A program made the position numbers and the translations under genes. Below the pieces are notes generated by a model. It saw nothing but the letters and a program-made list of their open reading frames with translations, searched no databases and was not told the origin of the DNA. Below, one piece after another: positions 1-23,360 of a stretch of 64,000 nt of DNA. Position 1 is the stretch's first letter, and each line of letters starts with the position of its first letter. The DNA is from Paraspadella gotoi (taxonomy: Eukaryota; Chaetognatha): assembly GCA_051294375.1 (NCBI GenBank), contig CM119264.1, positions 23,630,858 through 23,694,857 of the forward strand. Reading direction: 5' to 3'.

Positions 1-44
1 ATAAGGCTAAAATACCCTCAGAAGAAGGCATTTTTGACAAAAAC

Positions 45-110
45 AAGTTTGACAAACAATGTCGCGATCTGCCTACGATGAATTAATTAATTAATTGATT
101 AATTAATTAA
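45..110 (+). repeat. Dispersed repeat, AAGTTTG(AG)CAAACAATGTC family
   Basis: The core AACAAGTTTGACAAACAATG, followed by GATCTGCCTACGAT and an ATTAATTAA tail, recurs in diverged form at about 16850-16975 (reverse), 18355-18480 (forward), 31735-31815 (reverse) and about 39960-40005 (forward). All copies share TTTGAGCAAAC and an ATCTGCTTACGATAATTAA-like second half. No coding potential. It may be a MITE or part of a larger element; boundaries were not determined. Confidence 0.55.
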
Positions 111-713
111 TTTAATTAATAGATTAATAAATTAATTAATTAATTTAATGATTAATTAATTAATTAATTAATTAAATAGGATTATTATTAATTTATATTC
201 AGACTTGTCATCATCGATGTCCTTAAAATTGAGTCAGCGGCACAGTTTATTAAATGTTTTTGTTTACATTTTATCAAAACAAACAAAGATCCTCTTATAT
301 CGAGCAGGCGCGGCAAAGCCCGTCCTGTCTAGAATTTTTTTTTCGCGTTTTTAGCTTTCGCGTCTCGCTTTTGCCAATCATAGGCTTTCGTGAAAGTGTT
401 GATATCATAGGGAGTTAATTTTTCATATATGGCTTCTAATCATCAAGATCTTTAAAATTCTCATGTTTCATATCAAATTGGTATTTGCTTTATGTTTTAT
501 TTACAAAAACAAAAAACGTTTTTAATTTATATGTCGCTCTCTCTCTCTCTCTTTTTTCTCCGTCACTGCTTCTTCTAAAAACGAGTCCGCTCTGCAGCGT
601 CTGTCCAGCTTACTTTCTCTCTCTCTCTTCTTCTCTCTCTTCTCTCTCTCTCTCTCTTTTTTTACAAAAATTTTTAGATATAATGGTGGGTTCACTAATT
701 TGTACTAAAAAAA

Positions 714-780
714 CGTGCCGCGAACAGGGCGCGAACCCGGGTCCTTTGGGCTAGAGAATAGCTCACGCTACGTGCGGGCC
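714..780 (-). mobile_element. tRNA-derived SINE-like fragment
   Basis: On the minus strand an A-box-like TAGCGTGAGCTATT is followed about 25 nt later by a B-box-like GGGTTCGCGCCC, the spacing of an internal RNA polymerase III promoter. A normal tRNA cloverleaf with acceptor stem is not evident, and a T-rich segment follows. A tRNA-derived SINE head or decayed tRNA pseudogene is the best reading. Confidence 0.35.
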
Positions 781-1134
781 TTAAGTACTGCTGATTCTTT
801 AATGAGCTAAAGGGGGGCTGTAGAAGCTTCTCTCTCTCTCTCTCTTTTAATTATTATATATCGCTCTTTTCTCTTTCTGGTTTCTTCTCTGCAGCGGCTG
901 TCTCCTCTCTCTCTCTCTTATTTCTCTCTCTCTCTCTGTCTCTCTGTCTCTCTGTTGGTGTGTCTTGTCCCTATCTTGTCCGATCTTTTGCCGTGAATCG
1001 TTGTTTTGGAAAAATTTCTGATTATTTTTTACCTTCTAAAAAACTTTCTTATTATTGCCCATTTATTACCGCGCTTTTTTTTTCAATACAAAATCCCATA
1101 TTTTTCATCCGAGATTTCGTGGATTTATTCTCTT

Positions 1135-1137
<3 letters not shown>

Positions 1138-1177
<40 letters not shown>

Positions 1178-1188
1178 TTTTTCTCTCT

Positions 1189-1248
<60 letters not shown>
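1138..1248. repeat. (CT)n microsatellite
   Basis: Long, slightly interrupted CT tract. Spurious SLSLSL/RERERE reading frames arise from this and from every similar tract in the window. Confidence 0.95.
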
Positions 1249-1249
<1 letters not shown>

Positions 1250-1289
1250 GTCTCTCTTCTTCAACTCATACACGCATTTGTTTGGTTTT

Positions 1290-1520
1290 ATTGACTATCA
1301 TCGCATCAATGTAATGGACAATCATCGCATCAATGAATGACAATCATCGCATCACTGAATGGACTATCATCACAGCAGTGAATGACTATCCATCATCAAT
1401 AATTGATTATCATCGAATCAATAATCAATTCCTATTTACATCAATAAATTACTATTACATCAATCAATTAGTATTACCTCAATCAATTACTAGTACATCA
1501 ACAATTCGTTATCGCATGAT
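1290..1520 (+). repeat. Degenerate minisatellite (ATCATCGCATCAAT units)
   Basis: Units of about 20-25 bp sharing GACAATCATCGCATCAATG, repeated roughly eight times with growing divergence and passing into ACTATTACATCAATCAATT units. Non-coding. Confidence 0.7.
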
Positions 1521-2127
1521 TCATTCGTTTTTTACCCGGTTTTTTTCATTAATTTTCTATGATAGTGAGGCTCTGCCTCGATCTTGAGGTCTTTTAAGAT
1601 TTTTTTATTTTATGTCTTCCTTCTCTCTCTCTCTCTCTCACTCCTCTCTTCTTCTCTCTCACTCTCTCTCTCTCGCTCTCACTCTCTCTTTTCTCCTCTC
1701 TCTCTCTCTCTCATTTTTTATGCAAATAGCGACGGATCCTTATGCTTTCAGATTATTTTTAACTTGCATCATTTTTTTTCAACTCATAATTTTTTCAACT
1801 TGCATTCCGTCAAAAACTTTATATCTAGCTTCTTCACTCACTTTCCTACCGGCTCACAAAATTTCATCTCAAATCTATCAGTGGGTTGAAAATAAATTAA
1901 AAAGATTCAAGTTAAATGCTTGCACTCATATCTTTTTTCATTTAAACTCATTTCACTTGGTACGTTTCCACGTGAAACTTTATATTCAGCTTCGTCATAC
2001 GTTTTCCCTATTCTCACACCACAAAATTTTTCACTCTTAATACCAAAAAAAAAAAAAACAAAAAAAACAAAACAATTACATGTTTCACTGTTCCCTCATT
2101 AACAAAAATTTAACTTTTAATCCTCAG

Positions 2128-4697
2128 CTACGACACCAAAATAAGCGCTGTATGGCCAGAATTTGCAGCGAATGACAAGGGACATTTGACTGTTGCCGAC
2201 CTGATGCGTCATGAAGCTGGACTCAGCGAATTCGACGCAACTATCGACATCCACGATCTTTTGGCCAACAGGATCAAACAAAACTCAGTCGCTCCCATCA
2301 TAGAAAAGCAGAGATTGTAGTAAGAATAATTGGTGTTCGATGAGCATCGCTTTGATTCATGGTTTATCTTTCATTACATATGTAAAAGCCATTTGAAAAC
2401 TCCTAATGGACTGCCATCTAAATCTTTTGTAAAGTTGTCTGTATAGTGTATATTAGAAATCAATCAATTTATGATTTGATATATGTGGCTTAATTCCTCT
2501 TCAAAAATAAAATTGAAAACTTTTAAAACCTTCAGTTATCGAGATGGAGGGGATTTCTACCGGCGCGAGTATCACACGATGACCAGAGGCTGGATTGCCA
2601 ATGAGATCGTCAGGCGCGTAGACAGCAGAGGCAGGACCATTGGAGAGATACTTAGGTGAGACAATGTTTGATTCTCAAAAGTATTTTGGACAAAATTTTT
2701 TTTTTATCATTTTGTAGTTTGAAAAATACGAAAAAAATGTTTTACAACAAATATGTATAAAACTGCGTTCAAATTTTCCTTTTAAAAATTAGTTTAAAAA
2801 ATTATTATTTCAGATAACCAACTTTTTAAAAAAAAAGTATTAACTAAGTGATAATAAAAAAATTGCAGAGAAGACATCAGTCATCCTCTGGGAATTGACG
2901 CTTACATCGGAATGAACGAAGAGGAATTGAAGAAGGCTTTTCCGATTGAAGCCATCGACACTTGCTACATGGTTATGCAAGGATTCCTTCCCAAATGTTG
3001 TGGAAGAAGAACGGAATTTAACGTCTTCGAATTGGTGAGCGATATTGGAAGTCCGATTTGAAGGATGGAAAAGGGGAGAATTAAAATAGTATTTTTAAAT
3101 ACCTCGACCTTGAAATTTATATCCATTTGAATCTGTTTTATCTTATGAACCCACTCACGGTTCTCTTTTCAGTTTGCGCTTTGGAGGTCCAGCGCTGACG
3201 CCGAAGAATTGTCCAGCCGAAAGAACCTCGCCCAAGTCCAGCCTGTGAGCGGGTTTGGAAGTGGCGACGATTTTGCTGGTTTCTTCAACAGAGAAATAAC
3301 TCGAAGATCGGAAATTCCAAGCGGCAATGGACACGCCTCCGCTAGGGGTGAGTTACGAAAGCCTTTGCTAGGACAAGTGTGATTCAATGAAATATGATGT
3401 CTGTTGTTGTATGAATAAAAAAAAAGAAATTATTTTTCTTAAAATCCGGTAAAAAAAGAAAAGGTTCAACTAATTTGTGAACTACAGACCTGCGCAAAAA
3501 AAAAAAAAAAAAAGACACTCTAAAACATTGCCCAAATAGATCTTGTTAGATTCCTTTATTATGAATAAAGTGATAAATAAATAAACTTTATGGAAAAAAG
3601 AACTATTGGTGCAAATTTGGTTCAAATTTAACAATTCTTTTGAAATCTTAAATCTTTAAATATGTATTATTCCCCATTTTTTTGTTTTGACCATTTGTTT
3701 TTGTTTGCTGTAGCTCTTGAGGGACTGGACCGATTTTTTTAAAACTTACACATATAAATTCTACTTTATATTGACTAATTAATTTTTTTTAATACATGCA
3801 TAAAACGCACGCTATTTAGGATTTAAGAGTATCCTCTTTTTTTTATTAAATTATTTTTATTTTATTATTAAATATTTTATTGCGGTCCGGCAATGCTAAA
3901 TTAGGCCTGTTACTCTTTAAAAAATTGAAATAAAAAATATTTTCAGCTTTGTCCGTTCTGGCGTCTCTCATGGCCAACGGGGGCGTCTTTGGCGACTTCC
4001 GGTTGTTAAGCGAAGCCACCGTCGCCGATTTTCACAGGGATCCAATCGAGCGAGACATGGGCGGCTCCGTGAACTTCTTCAACCGAGGCGGTGGTTACGA
4101 AGTGATGATGCCCACAAAGCCCACGGATTTTGACCGAGGGATTGTACCTCCAATTCAAGGTAGAGTTGAGTGTAGAAGTGTTTCATAAAAATCCTGAACT
4201 TTTAAGTAACTTTAACTTATTGTTAAAGATGATTTTCATTAATTACTTAATGTTCTTTTTCTTTCAATTATTATTATTTCTTTCTTTTACCTTGATTATT
4301 ATTGCACCTTCTAACTTTTCATTTTCTTCACTTTGCTTCGATTTTATATTTGTTTAAGTTTGTTTTACGTCTGAGAAACTCTCCTTTGTTTGTCTTTTTT
4401 TGGTTTTTCTCGGTCCGATTTTATCTTTCTCATAAGTTGACACGTAAGGATTTCATTATTTTCACAGTTTTATCTGATATGATAATGCGACTTTTAACAA
4501 CAAACTGTCTCATTTTAAATCATAATCGTAAAAAAAAAACAAAAAAACAAAGAGTTATATCAATCAAGTTTTTTTTTAGTTTTTTTTCTTTAAGGAGACG
4601 AACAATTTTATTTTTAGACGAACATGTTTCGGCTCACAATTTGAGCCTTCATCAGCGTCAAAGTTTTTTGTGAATAACTCACAAATTTTCTACAAAA

Positions 4698-4745
<48 letters not shown>

Positions 4746-4969
4746 AATGTTTCCAACACAGAGTTTTTCTAAATTCATTTCTCTCAGGCTACGTAGGTTG
4801 GTTCGGCTACGGTGGTTCCATCTTCCAGTGGCATCCCGAACATAAAATCGGCATGGCGTTCGTCCCTTCTTATCTCAACTGGATCGACGAGATCAATCAA
4901 CGTGGGATGAAACTTCAAGCGGAAATTTTGAAATGCGTGAAAAGTGTGAAAGAGAAGAGAAGAAATTGA
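2128..4969 (+). CDS. Beta-lactamase-fold serine hydrolase (LACTB2-like/beta-lactamase domain protein), copy 1, 5' partial
   Basis: Six exons are visible: 2128-2319, 2536-2655, 2869-3034, 3173-3347, 3947-4159, 4788-4969 (stop). All junctions are AG/GT and keep one reading frame. Recognised segments include HLTVADLMRHEAGLS, the YHxxTRGWIANEIVRR segment that carries the tyrosine motif of class C beta-lactamase/esterase-like proteins, and a C-terminal GYVGWFGYGG segment at the place of the KTG/HTG motif. The family includes penicillin-binding-protein-like serine hydrolases; the substrate cannot be predicted. The first exon, which in copy 2 carries the SxxK nucleophile motif, is not in the window, so activity cannot be judged. 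Exon lengths match copy 2 almost exactly (192, 120, 166, 175 versus 178, 213), which shows tandem duplication. Intron 6 (4160-4787) carries a hammerhead-like motif and a (GA)n tract. Confidence 0.88.
4617..4659 (-). ncRNA. Hammerhead-ribozyme-like motif, best copy (in hydrolase intron)
   Basis: Minus strand, 43 nt: helix I GACG/CGUC (4 bp perfect), core CUGAUGA, helix II GGCUC/GAGCC with a 7-nt loop, GAAA, then the self-complementary ACAUGU that would form helix III between two molecules, then H17 = U. One extra A lies between core A9 and helix II in every copy here, which departs from the textbook core. A (GA)n tract begins about 40 nt away on the 5' side of the motif, and a TTTCCAACA box lies beyond it (4751). 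Compare the copies at 28387, 29214, 34141 and 40120. Confidence 0.6.
4703..4741. repeat. (GA)n microsatellite in hydrolase intron 6
   Basis: About 20 GA units, part of the recurring (CT)n plus hammerhead-like motif unit when read on the minus strand. It ends about 45 nt before the acceptor of the last exon. Confidence 0.95.
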
Positions 4970-5330
4970 TCTATCACTCGTTTTGCAATCATCGGTTTTT
5001 TTTAATTGGGCGCTTATATCATTCTTTGATTGTAACTGCTTTTAAACGTTATTTTCTCATTCTGCTATGGCATACTGGGTTCGTCATCAAGAAAATGCTA
5101 CTTTTCTTAATTTTTACAGTTTTTATAACTTTGTGAACATTCGCTTGTTTAATTATACCAGTACCACCACGAAATTTTAATAGCATAGACAATTATTAAC
5201 ATCGATATTCATATTATTTCTAGTTGAACCGCGTTATTTCCCAGTTTTCTGTCCTCAAATTGCATTTTTCTTTAAAATATATTGAATACATTTTTTTGTA
5301 ATCAAAGACAGAAAGACAAGTTTACTGTTT

Positions 5331-5336
5331 AATAAA
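5331..5336 (+). other. Candidate polyadenylation signal, hydrolase copy 1
   Basis: AATAAA about 360 bp after the stop codon, the first canonical hexamer downstream. Other A/T-rich variants lie nearer. Confidence 0.35.
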
Positions 5337-5405
5337 GTTTCTTAGATATTTTAGTCTGTCAAAGCGAGCGGGATCGAGTGAGAGAGAGTGTGGTTGAGCC
5401 AAAAG

Positions 5406-5407
<2 letters not shown>

Positions 5408-5460
<53 letters not shown>
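5408..5460. repeat. (GA)n microsatellite
   Basis: About 26 GA units in the 1.1 kb between the two hydrolase genes. The rest of that spacer shows no supported exon. Confidence 0.95.
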
Positions 5461-5463
<3 letters not shown>

Positions 5464-6070
5464 AAGAGAAAGAAAGAATATCTGGGGGAATGGGTGGCCA
5501 ATTGATAGCTAATACTATTAACTGTATCCGAACAATAGGGAGCCGTCAAGAATTGAAATCAAATGTGAGTAAAAGTCGGGAATTTAAAAAGAAAAAGAAT
5601 TCGCCGATTTTGCGGAAACCGAAAACTAGCTCATGAATTTTACAAACTTAATCGAATTAGAACAAATGAGGAAAAATCGAGTTAAATCAAAAACTTGAAC
5701 GGCCACGCAGGCAGCAGCCCTAGTATTTTTTTCTTGGCGGGTAAACTCTTCACTGTAACTAATGAGATTTTGTTTTTTTACAACTTCTCGATGCTTTATA
5801 ATTTCATCGAAGTAACGAGACCAGAATTTGGTTTTACGTTACTCGATCGAACTCTATGGTTGAAACTTTCGAGGACGGGACGAGATTTTTTCTTCTCTGA
5901 AACTCGAGAATCATTTTGTTAACTTATCGCCGATCGGAACTGTCAAGAAAACTTCTTTTCACAACAAGATTCTTTAAAAATCCACTGGCTTGGATGAGAC
6001 AAAAGTTTCCACTAAATTCCACAGCATCTCCACGTCATCCTTTCCTTTTGACTAACGCTTAATCGACGCA

Positions 6071-8917
<2,847 letters not shown>

Positions 8918-8938
8918 AAGGGAAAAGTTTTGGAGTGA

Positions 8939-8944
8939 AATAAA
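8939..8944 (+). other. Polyadenylation signal, hydrolase copy 2
   Basis: AATAAA 22 bp after the stop codon. The opposing cyclase's candidate signal is about 260 bp away, so the two 3' ends are close and convergent. Confidence 0.6.
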
Positions 8945-9205
8945 GTCATTGTACTTGTAGGGTTTTGCCGTTAGAGGGGGGACGAAAATCCTGCGCAATG
9001 CGAATAGTATGTGGTAAAAGTTCTGCGAGAAAGAGCTGTCTGAAATACGTTTTTTTTGGTGGCCAGTATAAATAGATAATATCACTGCGTCACAAAAGAA
9101 CAAACTTTCTTCGTATAGGATCTGATAATAAGAGAAAACGCTAATCGGTTTATTATACGGAAATCCAATGTTTATTGTACGACATCGAACATAAGAGCGC
9201 CTACC

Positions 9206-9211
9206 TTTATT
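9206..9211 (-). other. Candidate polyadenylation signal, guanylate cyclase
   Basis: AATAAA on the minus strand about 175 bp beyond the cyclase stop codon. Confidence 0.5.
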
Positions 9212-9382
9212 TTTTGACAATAAATTTACAAGACTGAAGGACAACATTTAAAAGTAATATAACGAACGATAAAAAAAGAACAATATCTCTATTAAATTCA
9301 TCCATCTAATGTAAGTATTGTAAACTAATAGCTCGCGGTGTAGTAAAGTGGATGTGTATGTAGCGAAAAGGATTTGTTCCTC

Positions 9383-17720
<8,338 letters not shown>

Positions 17721-17833
17721 CTTCCGCAGGAAGTCGCCAATTTTAATTGAAAAAAAATTGACTCAGGACAAAGGAAGACAAACACTTCGGCAAAGAGAAA
17801 CAATGTCAGGCTTAGAAAAAAATAACAGACTGA

Positions 17834-17973
17834 GACAAAGTCTGCCTCGTAACGACAAAGGTTGTCAATTAAAGACAGAGATTGTCGAGTAAAGACGAAT
17901 GCTGTCAAGCGAAGATAGAGATTGTCAGCCGATAATAGAGATTTTCTGACTAAGACAAGATCATCAGGTAACG
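17834..17973 (-). promoter_or_regulatory. Seven tandem 20-bp units upstream of the cyclase start
   Basis: Period is exactly 20 bp. Units two and three are GACAAAGGTTGTCAATTAAA and GACAGAGATTGTCGAGTAAA; the outer units are more diverged. Good units contain a short inverted repeat, GACA-N5-TGTC. The array lies 114-253 bp upstream of the cyclase ATG, where a promoter or 5' UTR is expected. That it is regulatory is inference from position and unit symmetry. Confidence 0.55.
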
Positions 17974-19541
17974 CCAGGGCGTCCCCTGGAATTTCATTGG
18001 TTTAGTGATAAAAAAAAAACTTGCTGTTGATTGAAATCTCTCTACGTTTGGTTGTTATTAACAACAATTTTTTTGTTTTCTTTTGTTTCGGATGCTCTTT
18101 TTTTTCTTAGATTATCTTCTTCGACTTTTGAAACGCGCGACGAGCAAGAGGGGACGCCGGTTGTTGCTCGACGATGATGACGACGATAATGACGACGACA
18201 TCGACATCATCAACCCTTTTTCAAGGAAAGATTGTATGACAACTAATGACAAGATTTCAAAGCGAAAAAGATGATTACGGGATTTTATCGACAAGCTGAA
18301 AAATGAAGACAATTAAGAAAGAAAAAAACTAAGGGAAAAAAAAAGGAAAAAAGATATAAACAAGTTTGAGCAAACAATGTCGTATCTGCTTACGATAATT
18401 AAGTGGTAAGCAGCTAATCCGATGATAAATAGCGATAATTCTTTCTATGAATCTATAAATCAATTGATCTATCAATGAACCAGTCGCTGCACCAATACCA
18501 ACTTGCATAATTTGGTCAACTTGCATAATTTGGTCAACTGGCATAATTTAATTAACTGGCATAATTTGGTCAACTTAACAATTAGCTAATTAATGATTTT
18601 ATTTGTGAGAAAGAGAGAGAGAGAGCGAGGGGTGAGAGAGAGAGTGAGAGAGGAGATAGATAGAGAGAGAGAACGAGGTCGGAATGAGGGGGGAAGAGAG
18701 GTTGAAGAGAGAAGGGAGAGATGTCTAGAGAGAGAGAGAGAGAAACGGACAGATGGACAGATAGACAGACATATAGACAGACGAACATCTTTTTTTTTTT
18801 GCATGATTTATGAGTGGGAATGACGGACCGACAAAGTGGATTATAGAGTCAGAGTCTGCTGATAAGACTAAATAGAAACCGAAAGAATATTAAATCATAA
18901 ACGGTGAAGGAAACAAAAAATTTTAGAGTAAAAATGAGAGAAAGAAAAAGTAAAAGAAAAGGTAAATAGAAGGTGGATGTATAAAGCTAGAAACTAGAAA
19001 TAAAAAAGTGTCAGAAACTCAGGGAGTCACAATCGCATCGAAGAAAAAAAAAGCACAAAAAGAAAATAAATCGATTTAAAAAAAAAGAAGAAAAAAAAAT
19101 CTGAGATGTCACTTTTTTCAAAATGTCGGATCGATTATGATGATGAGGATGACGATTATGATGATAATAATCATGATCAAATGATAATGACGACGATAAA
19201 AATAATAATGTAGATGATGATAATAACCACGAAGAAGACAATAAAAATAGACGATTATTAGCATAACATTTAAAAATTAAAAAGTAAACGAAAGTAAAAA
19301 GTAAACTAAAACTAAAAGTAAACTTTAAAAAAAGACAATGATGACGTCACGGTTGCCTTTTTTTTTTACGTTTCCGACGTTTGAAATATTCGTCGTTTCG
19401 ATGTCGTCTCCCGTCCCCCCCCCTCGGTCGCGGTGACGGTCCGACGTCAAAATTGCGATTCCCGCCGGTCGAGAATTTGCATTTATTCATCTTCTCTTTA
19501 TTCCCTCAAGACTCCGCGAAATCCGCAAATTAAAAACGCGA

Positions 19542-19618
<77 letters not shown>

Positions 19619-20457
19619 CTCTCTCTTCATCCCTCGAGTGGAAACCGCCTTTTCGATAACATTTTTTAATCACAGTTTCGTTTATAGATTCTGTGATTTT
19701 TTTTTTCAAAAGTTTATTGGTTTCGTCAGTTTTATATCCCTTTTTATAAACAGTTAAAGAAAAAATAATAAGTGCCTTCATACAAGTTATCATTGTTAAT
19801 AGGAGCAAAATGTATGAACTATGTATCAATTTTTTTGGATAAATGATAATCAATTATGTTAAGAGACGAAAGAGTGAGGCATTTAAAAAGGCCCGGCATT
19901 AAAAAATGAACGAATTAATTCAGAAAAAAATTCAAAATTTGAATAAAATCAGATTTAAAACTACTTTAACGACTCGCAAACAAAAGAGCTTTGTTCCCGA
20001 TGAAATAAAACGAATAAAGAAAAAATAAAAACAAAACAAATAGAGAAATAAACAGTATGAGCAGAATTAAAATCGAACGGTTTTAATGATAATTTATTTT
20101 TTTCTTTCACCGGTGAAAATGCCGTTTTAACGTGACCCCCGAGGATCGCGATGAACAACGGAAAATAAACACGACAAAGAAAAATATTAAGCGTCGCTTT
20201 CATTCGTTCTGCCTCTGGCGTCCATAATTATGTCAAAAGTCTATATATCTTTACAAAAGCTTTTAAACAGAATGAAATTTTAGTTCCTCGTTAATTCCGA
20301 GTAAAGACGTCTCGCCAAACCCGCTTATAACGAACAAAAATCAAGCAACGCTAATTATCCGTTTTAGTTCGTCTCAAATGTCGACAGACGTCAATAAGTC
20401 AGTGGAGACGCGCCCAGCCCTTATTCCCCAGGCCTCACTTAGTCGCGTCTCGCGACC
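17974..20457. other. Repeat-rich spacer, no supported gene
   Basis: Holds an acidic-triplet stretch (18165-18210), a dispersed repeat copy (18355-18480), a small minisatellite of TAATTTGGTCAACT units (about 18494-18575), GA-rich and GACAGA-rich sequence (18605-18790) and a (CT)n tract (19544-19620). No open frame shows exon structure or recognisable homology. Confidence 0.5.
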
Positions 20458-21334
20458 CTCATACAATTTGATGGTAATAAATTTATGTACACGTATCATT
20501 ATTTAGACTACGTATTATAAAAGATAATAATATTCTATATTCTGAAAAATAATTAACAATAGACAATTGATAATTCGACACTTGAATCTTCATTTTTTTT
20601 TTAAATTGTACGACGTGTAGGTTTTTTATTGATTCTTTTTTTTTTATCTATTAACAGTTTGATTAATTTAATGAATAATGGGTTTGGGATTTCATACAGT
20701 TGGGTACTTGTTTAGCATGTCTAAACTTTTTAAGAGTGACCCACTGACCCATTTATGACTTATAACTTATAATATAAATATTAAATAATCAACTTGCGAG
20801 ACTCCCAACTCTTTTTTTTTTCTTTCCTCATTTCAATCGCGCGCTTTCCCCTAGCACCCCCTCTACCCCCGAACGCAGCGCCCGAAGGCCGGGGGGAGGC
20901 GGCGCCGCGACTCGCGCGTCGAGGAAGACAAGCGTCAACGTCAACAAAAGAGGGGAGGATTCCCGTGGCAACTCTGGTGGCAGAGATAAAAACTAATTTG
21001 CAATTTAGCAAAACAAAAGAGCAGGGCGGTTGAAATAGGAGCGAGCGGCGGGCAAAAGTTGGGGAGGAGAGAGAAAGGAGGAGGGCGGGGGGGAGATATG
21101 GGATAAAGGGGGAGTTGGAACAAAACGAAAAGAGGATGCGAATTCGGGGGAAAATGAAGGATGAGGTCGGAAAATGGAAAAAGTGGGATGATGGTGAAGA
21201 TGGAGGGCGATGTGGAAGTTTGATAAGAGGATAAGAAAAGGAAAGTAGCATCGATATTGGAAAATATAAAGCTCCTTACAAAGGATGTTGAATGTCGAAG
21301 TGGATCAAGATGAAGCTCGATAATAATAATAATA

Positions 21335-21408
<74 letters not shown>

Positions 21409-23301
21409 GATGATCAATGTTAAAAGTAAATCGAAATCTTCTGCTTACTCCACCTATCCGACCATCCCATCTTAACATTTCTTTTTTCTACTTTATCCCC
21501 CCCCCCTAATTTCTCATCCAGAGAATCTCTCAAATCTCTGCTAATCTCTCTCCCTTCCGCTTCCACGTCCACATTTCGGATTCCACCAACAAATTATTGA
21601 GTCATTATTTCACGTTTTCCGCGCGAATCCTTCCTCCTTTTTCCCTCCTTTTTCCCTCCTTTTTCTTTCCTTTATTTCATTTTATTTCTTCCTTCCTTTT
21701 TTTTCTCGTAAATTTCATTTCTTTGGTTTCAAAGATAAAAAAAATGGAAATGTGGAGAAACCCCCAAAAATTTTAGCAGCCGAGAACATTTTTCGAGGGC
21801 AGAATGTTCTTAAAACGGAAAATCTTAATAGGTTTTTGTCAAATGTTTGTAGATTTGTAAATAAGGCTTCTTACTTTGTACAAATTAAGTTTTAAATTGG
21901 AACACAATTCGGAAGAAAGAATGTTTGCAGGAACTCAAAGAGCCTTGTTTTGTTCGATTCTTGGCGGCCTCTTTTGTTCTCAATGATTCCTTTGATTTCG
22001 GCACAAAACAAATATGAGGACTTGAGGAGTCAACGAACGCTAACAGCAGAATAACTATAAGAATTCTGGTTGTTAGAGTACTGACCCGTACTTTACGAGT
22101 TAACTACAGCCAAATATTAATTGTACTTTTTTTGCGTTTTATTTTATTTTTCAAAAAAAATTTCCTTTTCATGATTCTTTTTTATACCCCGCTATAGTGG
22201 TAATTTGTTTGATTTATTTGTTTATTACGTAGTAAAAATGGCAATGATTTGTTATGAGAATTCATTTTATTAATTTGAAATCTAAGTTTGAAATTTGAGT
22301 TTTGGACTGTACTCCTCTGATCTATTTCTGCTGTTGTTTTCTTTGCCGCTTTTTGGATTTTACACTCTACCGATTTCTTTCCGTTACCATTTTAAAATGA
22401 AATATTTTTTTAAAAACTTACATAATTTTTATTTCACGACATTGCAATACTGTTTCACGCAAAACAATTTAATCATGCCGTAAAACGATACTATCGATCG
22501 ATTCTGTCAGGCGAATTGTAAACCGGGAGACTAATTCTCGTCGGGGTCAAAGTTTAAAGTTCGTCTCGTTTCGACGCCATTGGATGACTCATCGTGGGAG
22601 ACTTGGGCTTCTTCGCTGCCGAGAAGGGGGATGCCGGAGATGGGATCAGAGGTGGCAAGAGTGGCCGAAATTTGAGCCGCTGGAGTGGCACAAATAGGGT
22701 ATAGCAAAATTCTAGCTGTACTTAAAAAAAAAATAGTAGAAAAAAAAAACAACATAAACTCAGTATTGTGGCCTTTGGCAGCTGCGTAAATTTGAAATCT
22801 GACGTGTAAATTGGAAAAACAAGGATAAATTTTGCACCTCCTAAATGTAAAAGAAAATTTGACAATGTGTAGCAAAATCGAATCAAAATGAACAACATGA
22901 ATAGCATCTGTGTAACGAAAAGAAAAAGAAGTAATACGCAGCAGGAGAAATAGAATCGATAGGAGAAGATAGAAAAAAAAAGGAGAGCAGCAGCAGAAGC
23001 AGCAATTTCGTCAGTAGCAGAAGTAAAGGAAGGGATTAAGCGGCGGCAGCGTCTACCGCTTTTTCGATCGGCGCCATCGTTGGCTTCATCGGCGCCGCTG
23101 AGTTGAAGTAAAAAACCGACGCCGACGTTGATGCATCTCAACCGACTTTGCAGCAAAGTCGCTGCCGCACTCGAGCTGCCGCATCGCAGCAGAGACTGCA
23201 TCATCGCCGCCTTCTACGCCTCCTCTGGGCCTCGTAGCGCCATCGCGCGCAAAAAACCAACGTCACATAAATTTAGCGCCGAGCGTCAATAAAAAACCGG
23301 C

Positions 23302-23335
<34 letters not shown>
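20458..23335. repeat. Large direct duplication, copy A (left of N gap)
   Basis: Sequence from the CTCATACAA...TGGTAATAAATTTATG start to a terminal (CT)n run matches 24001-27498 in the same order. Copy A has about 310 bp (20541-20850) that copy B lacks. Contains an (ATG)n microsatellite (about 21333-21412) and a minus-strand C-terminal exon candidate (22531-22714). It ends exactly at an N gap. Confidence 0.8.
22531..22714 (-). CDS. Candidate last coding exon, unknown protein
   Basis: After an acceptor-like TAAGTACAG (minus strand) the frame reads RILLYPICATPAAQISATLA and ends ...RRTLNFDPDEN stop. This stretch is reproduced base for base in the second copy of the duplication (26675-26860), whereas flanking repeat sequence differs by many indels. 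Upstream exons were not established. No family recognised. Confidence 0.3.
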
Positions 23336-23360
23336 NNNNNNNNNNNNNNNNNNNNNNNNN
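23336..23360. other. Assembly gap (25 N)
   Basis: Placed directly after a (CT)n run and before a GC-rich block unlike either flank. Confidence 0.99.

Larger units (their letters stand above)
1..2127. other. Gene-poor repeat region
   Basis: No coding exon is supported here. It holds TTAATTAA-rich sequence (85-180), several (CT)n tracts (535-660, 825-845, 905-950, 1138-1248, 1620-1710), a tRNA-like B box (about 714-780), a degenerate 20-25 bp minisatellite built on ATCATCGCATCAATG (about 1290-1520) and AT-rich sequence. Exon 1 of the first hydrolase gene was looked for here, because it should encode the SxxK motif, and was not found. It probably lies upstream of the window. Confidence 0.6.

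Noticed and set aside
960-1340. Open frames of Ser-Leu or Arg-Glu repeats here and at many other sites
   Set aside because: They are translations of (CT)n/(GA)n microsatellites with no start context, splice sites or homology.
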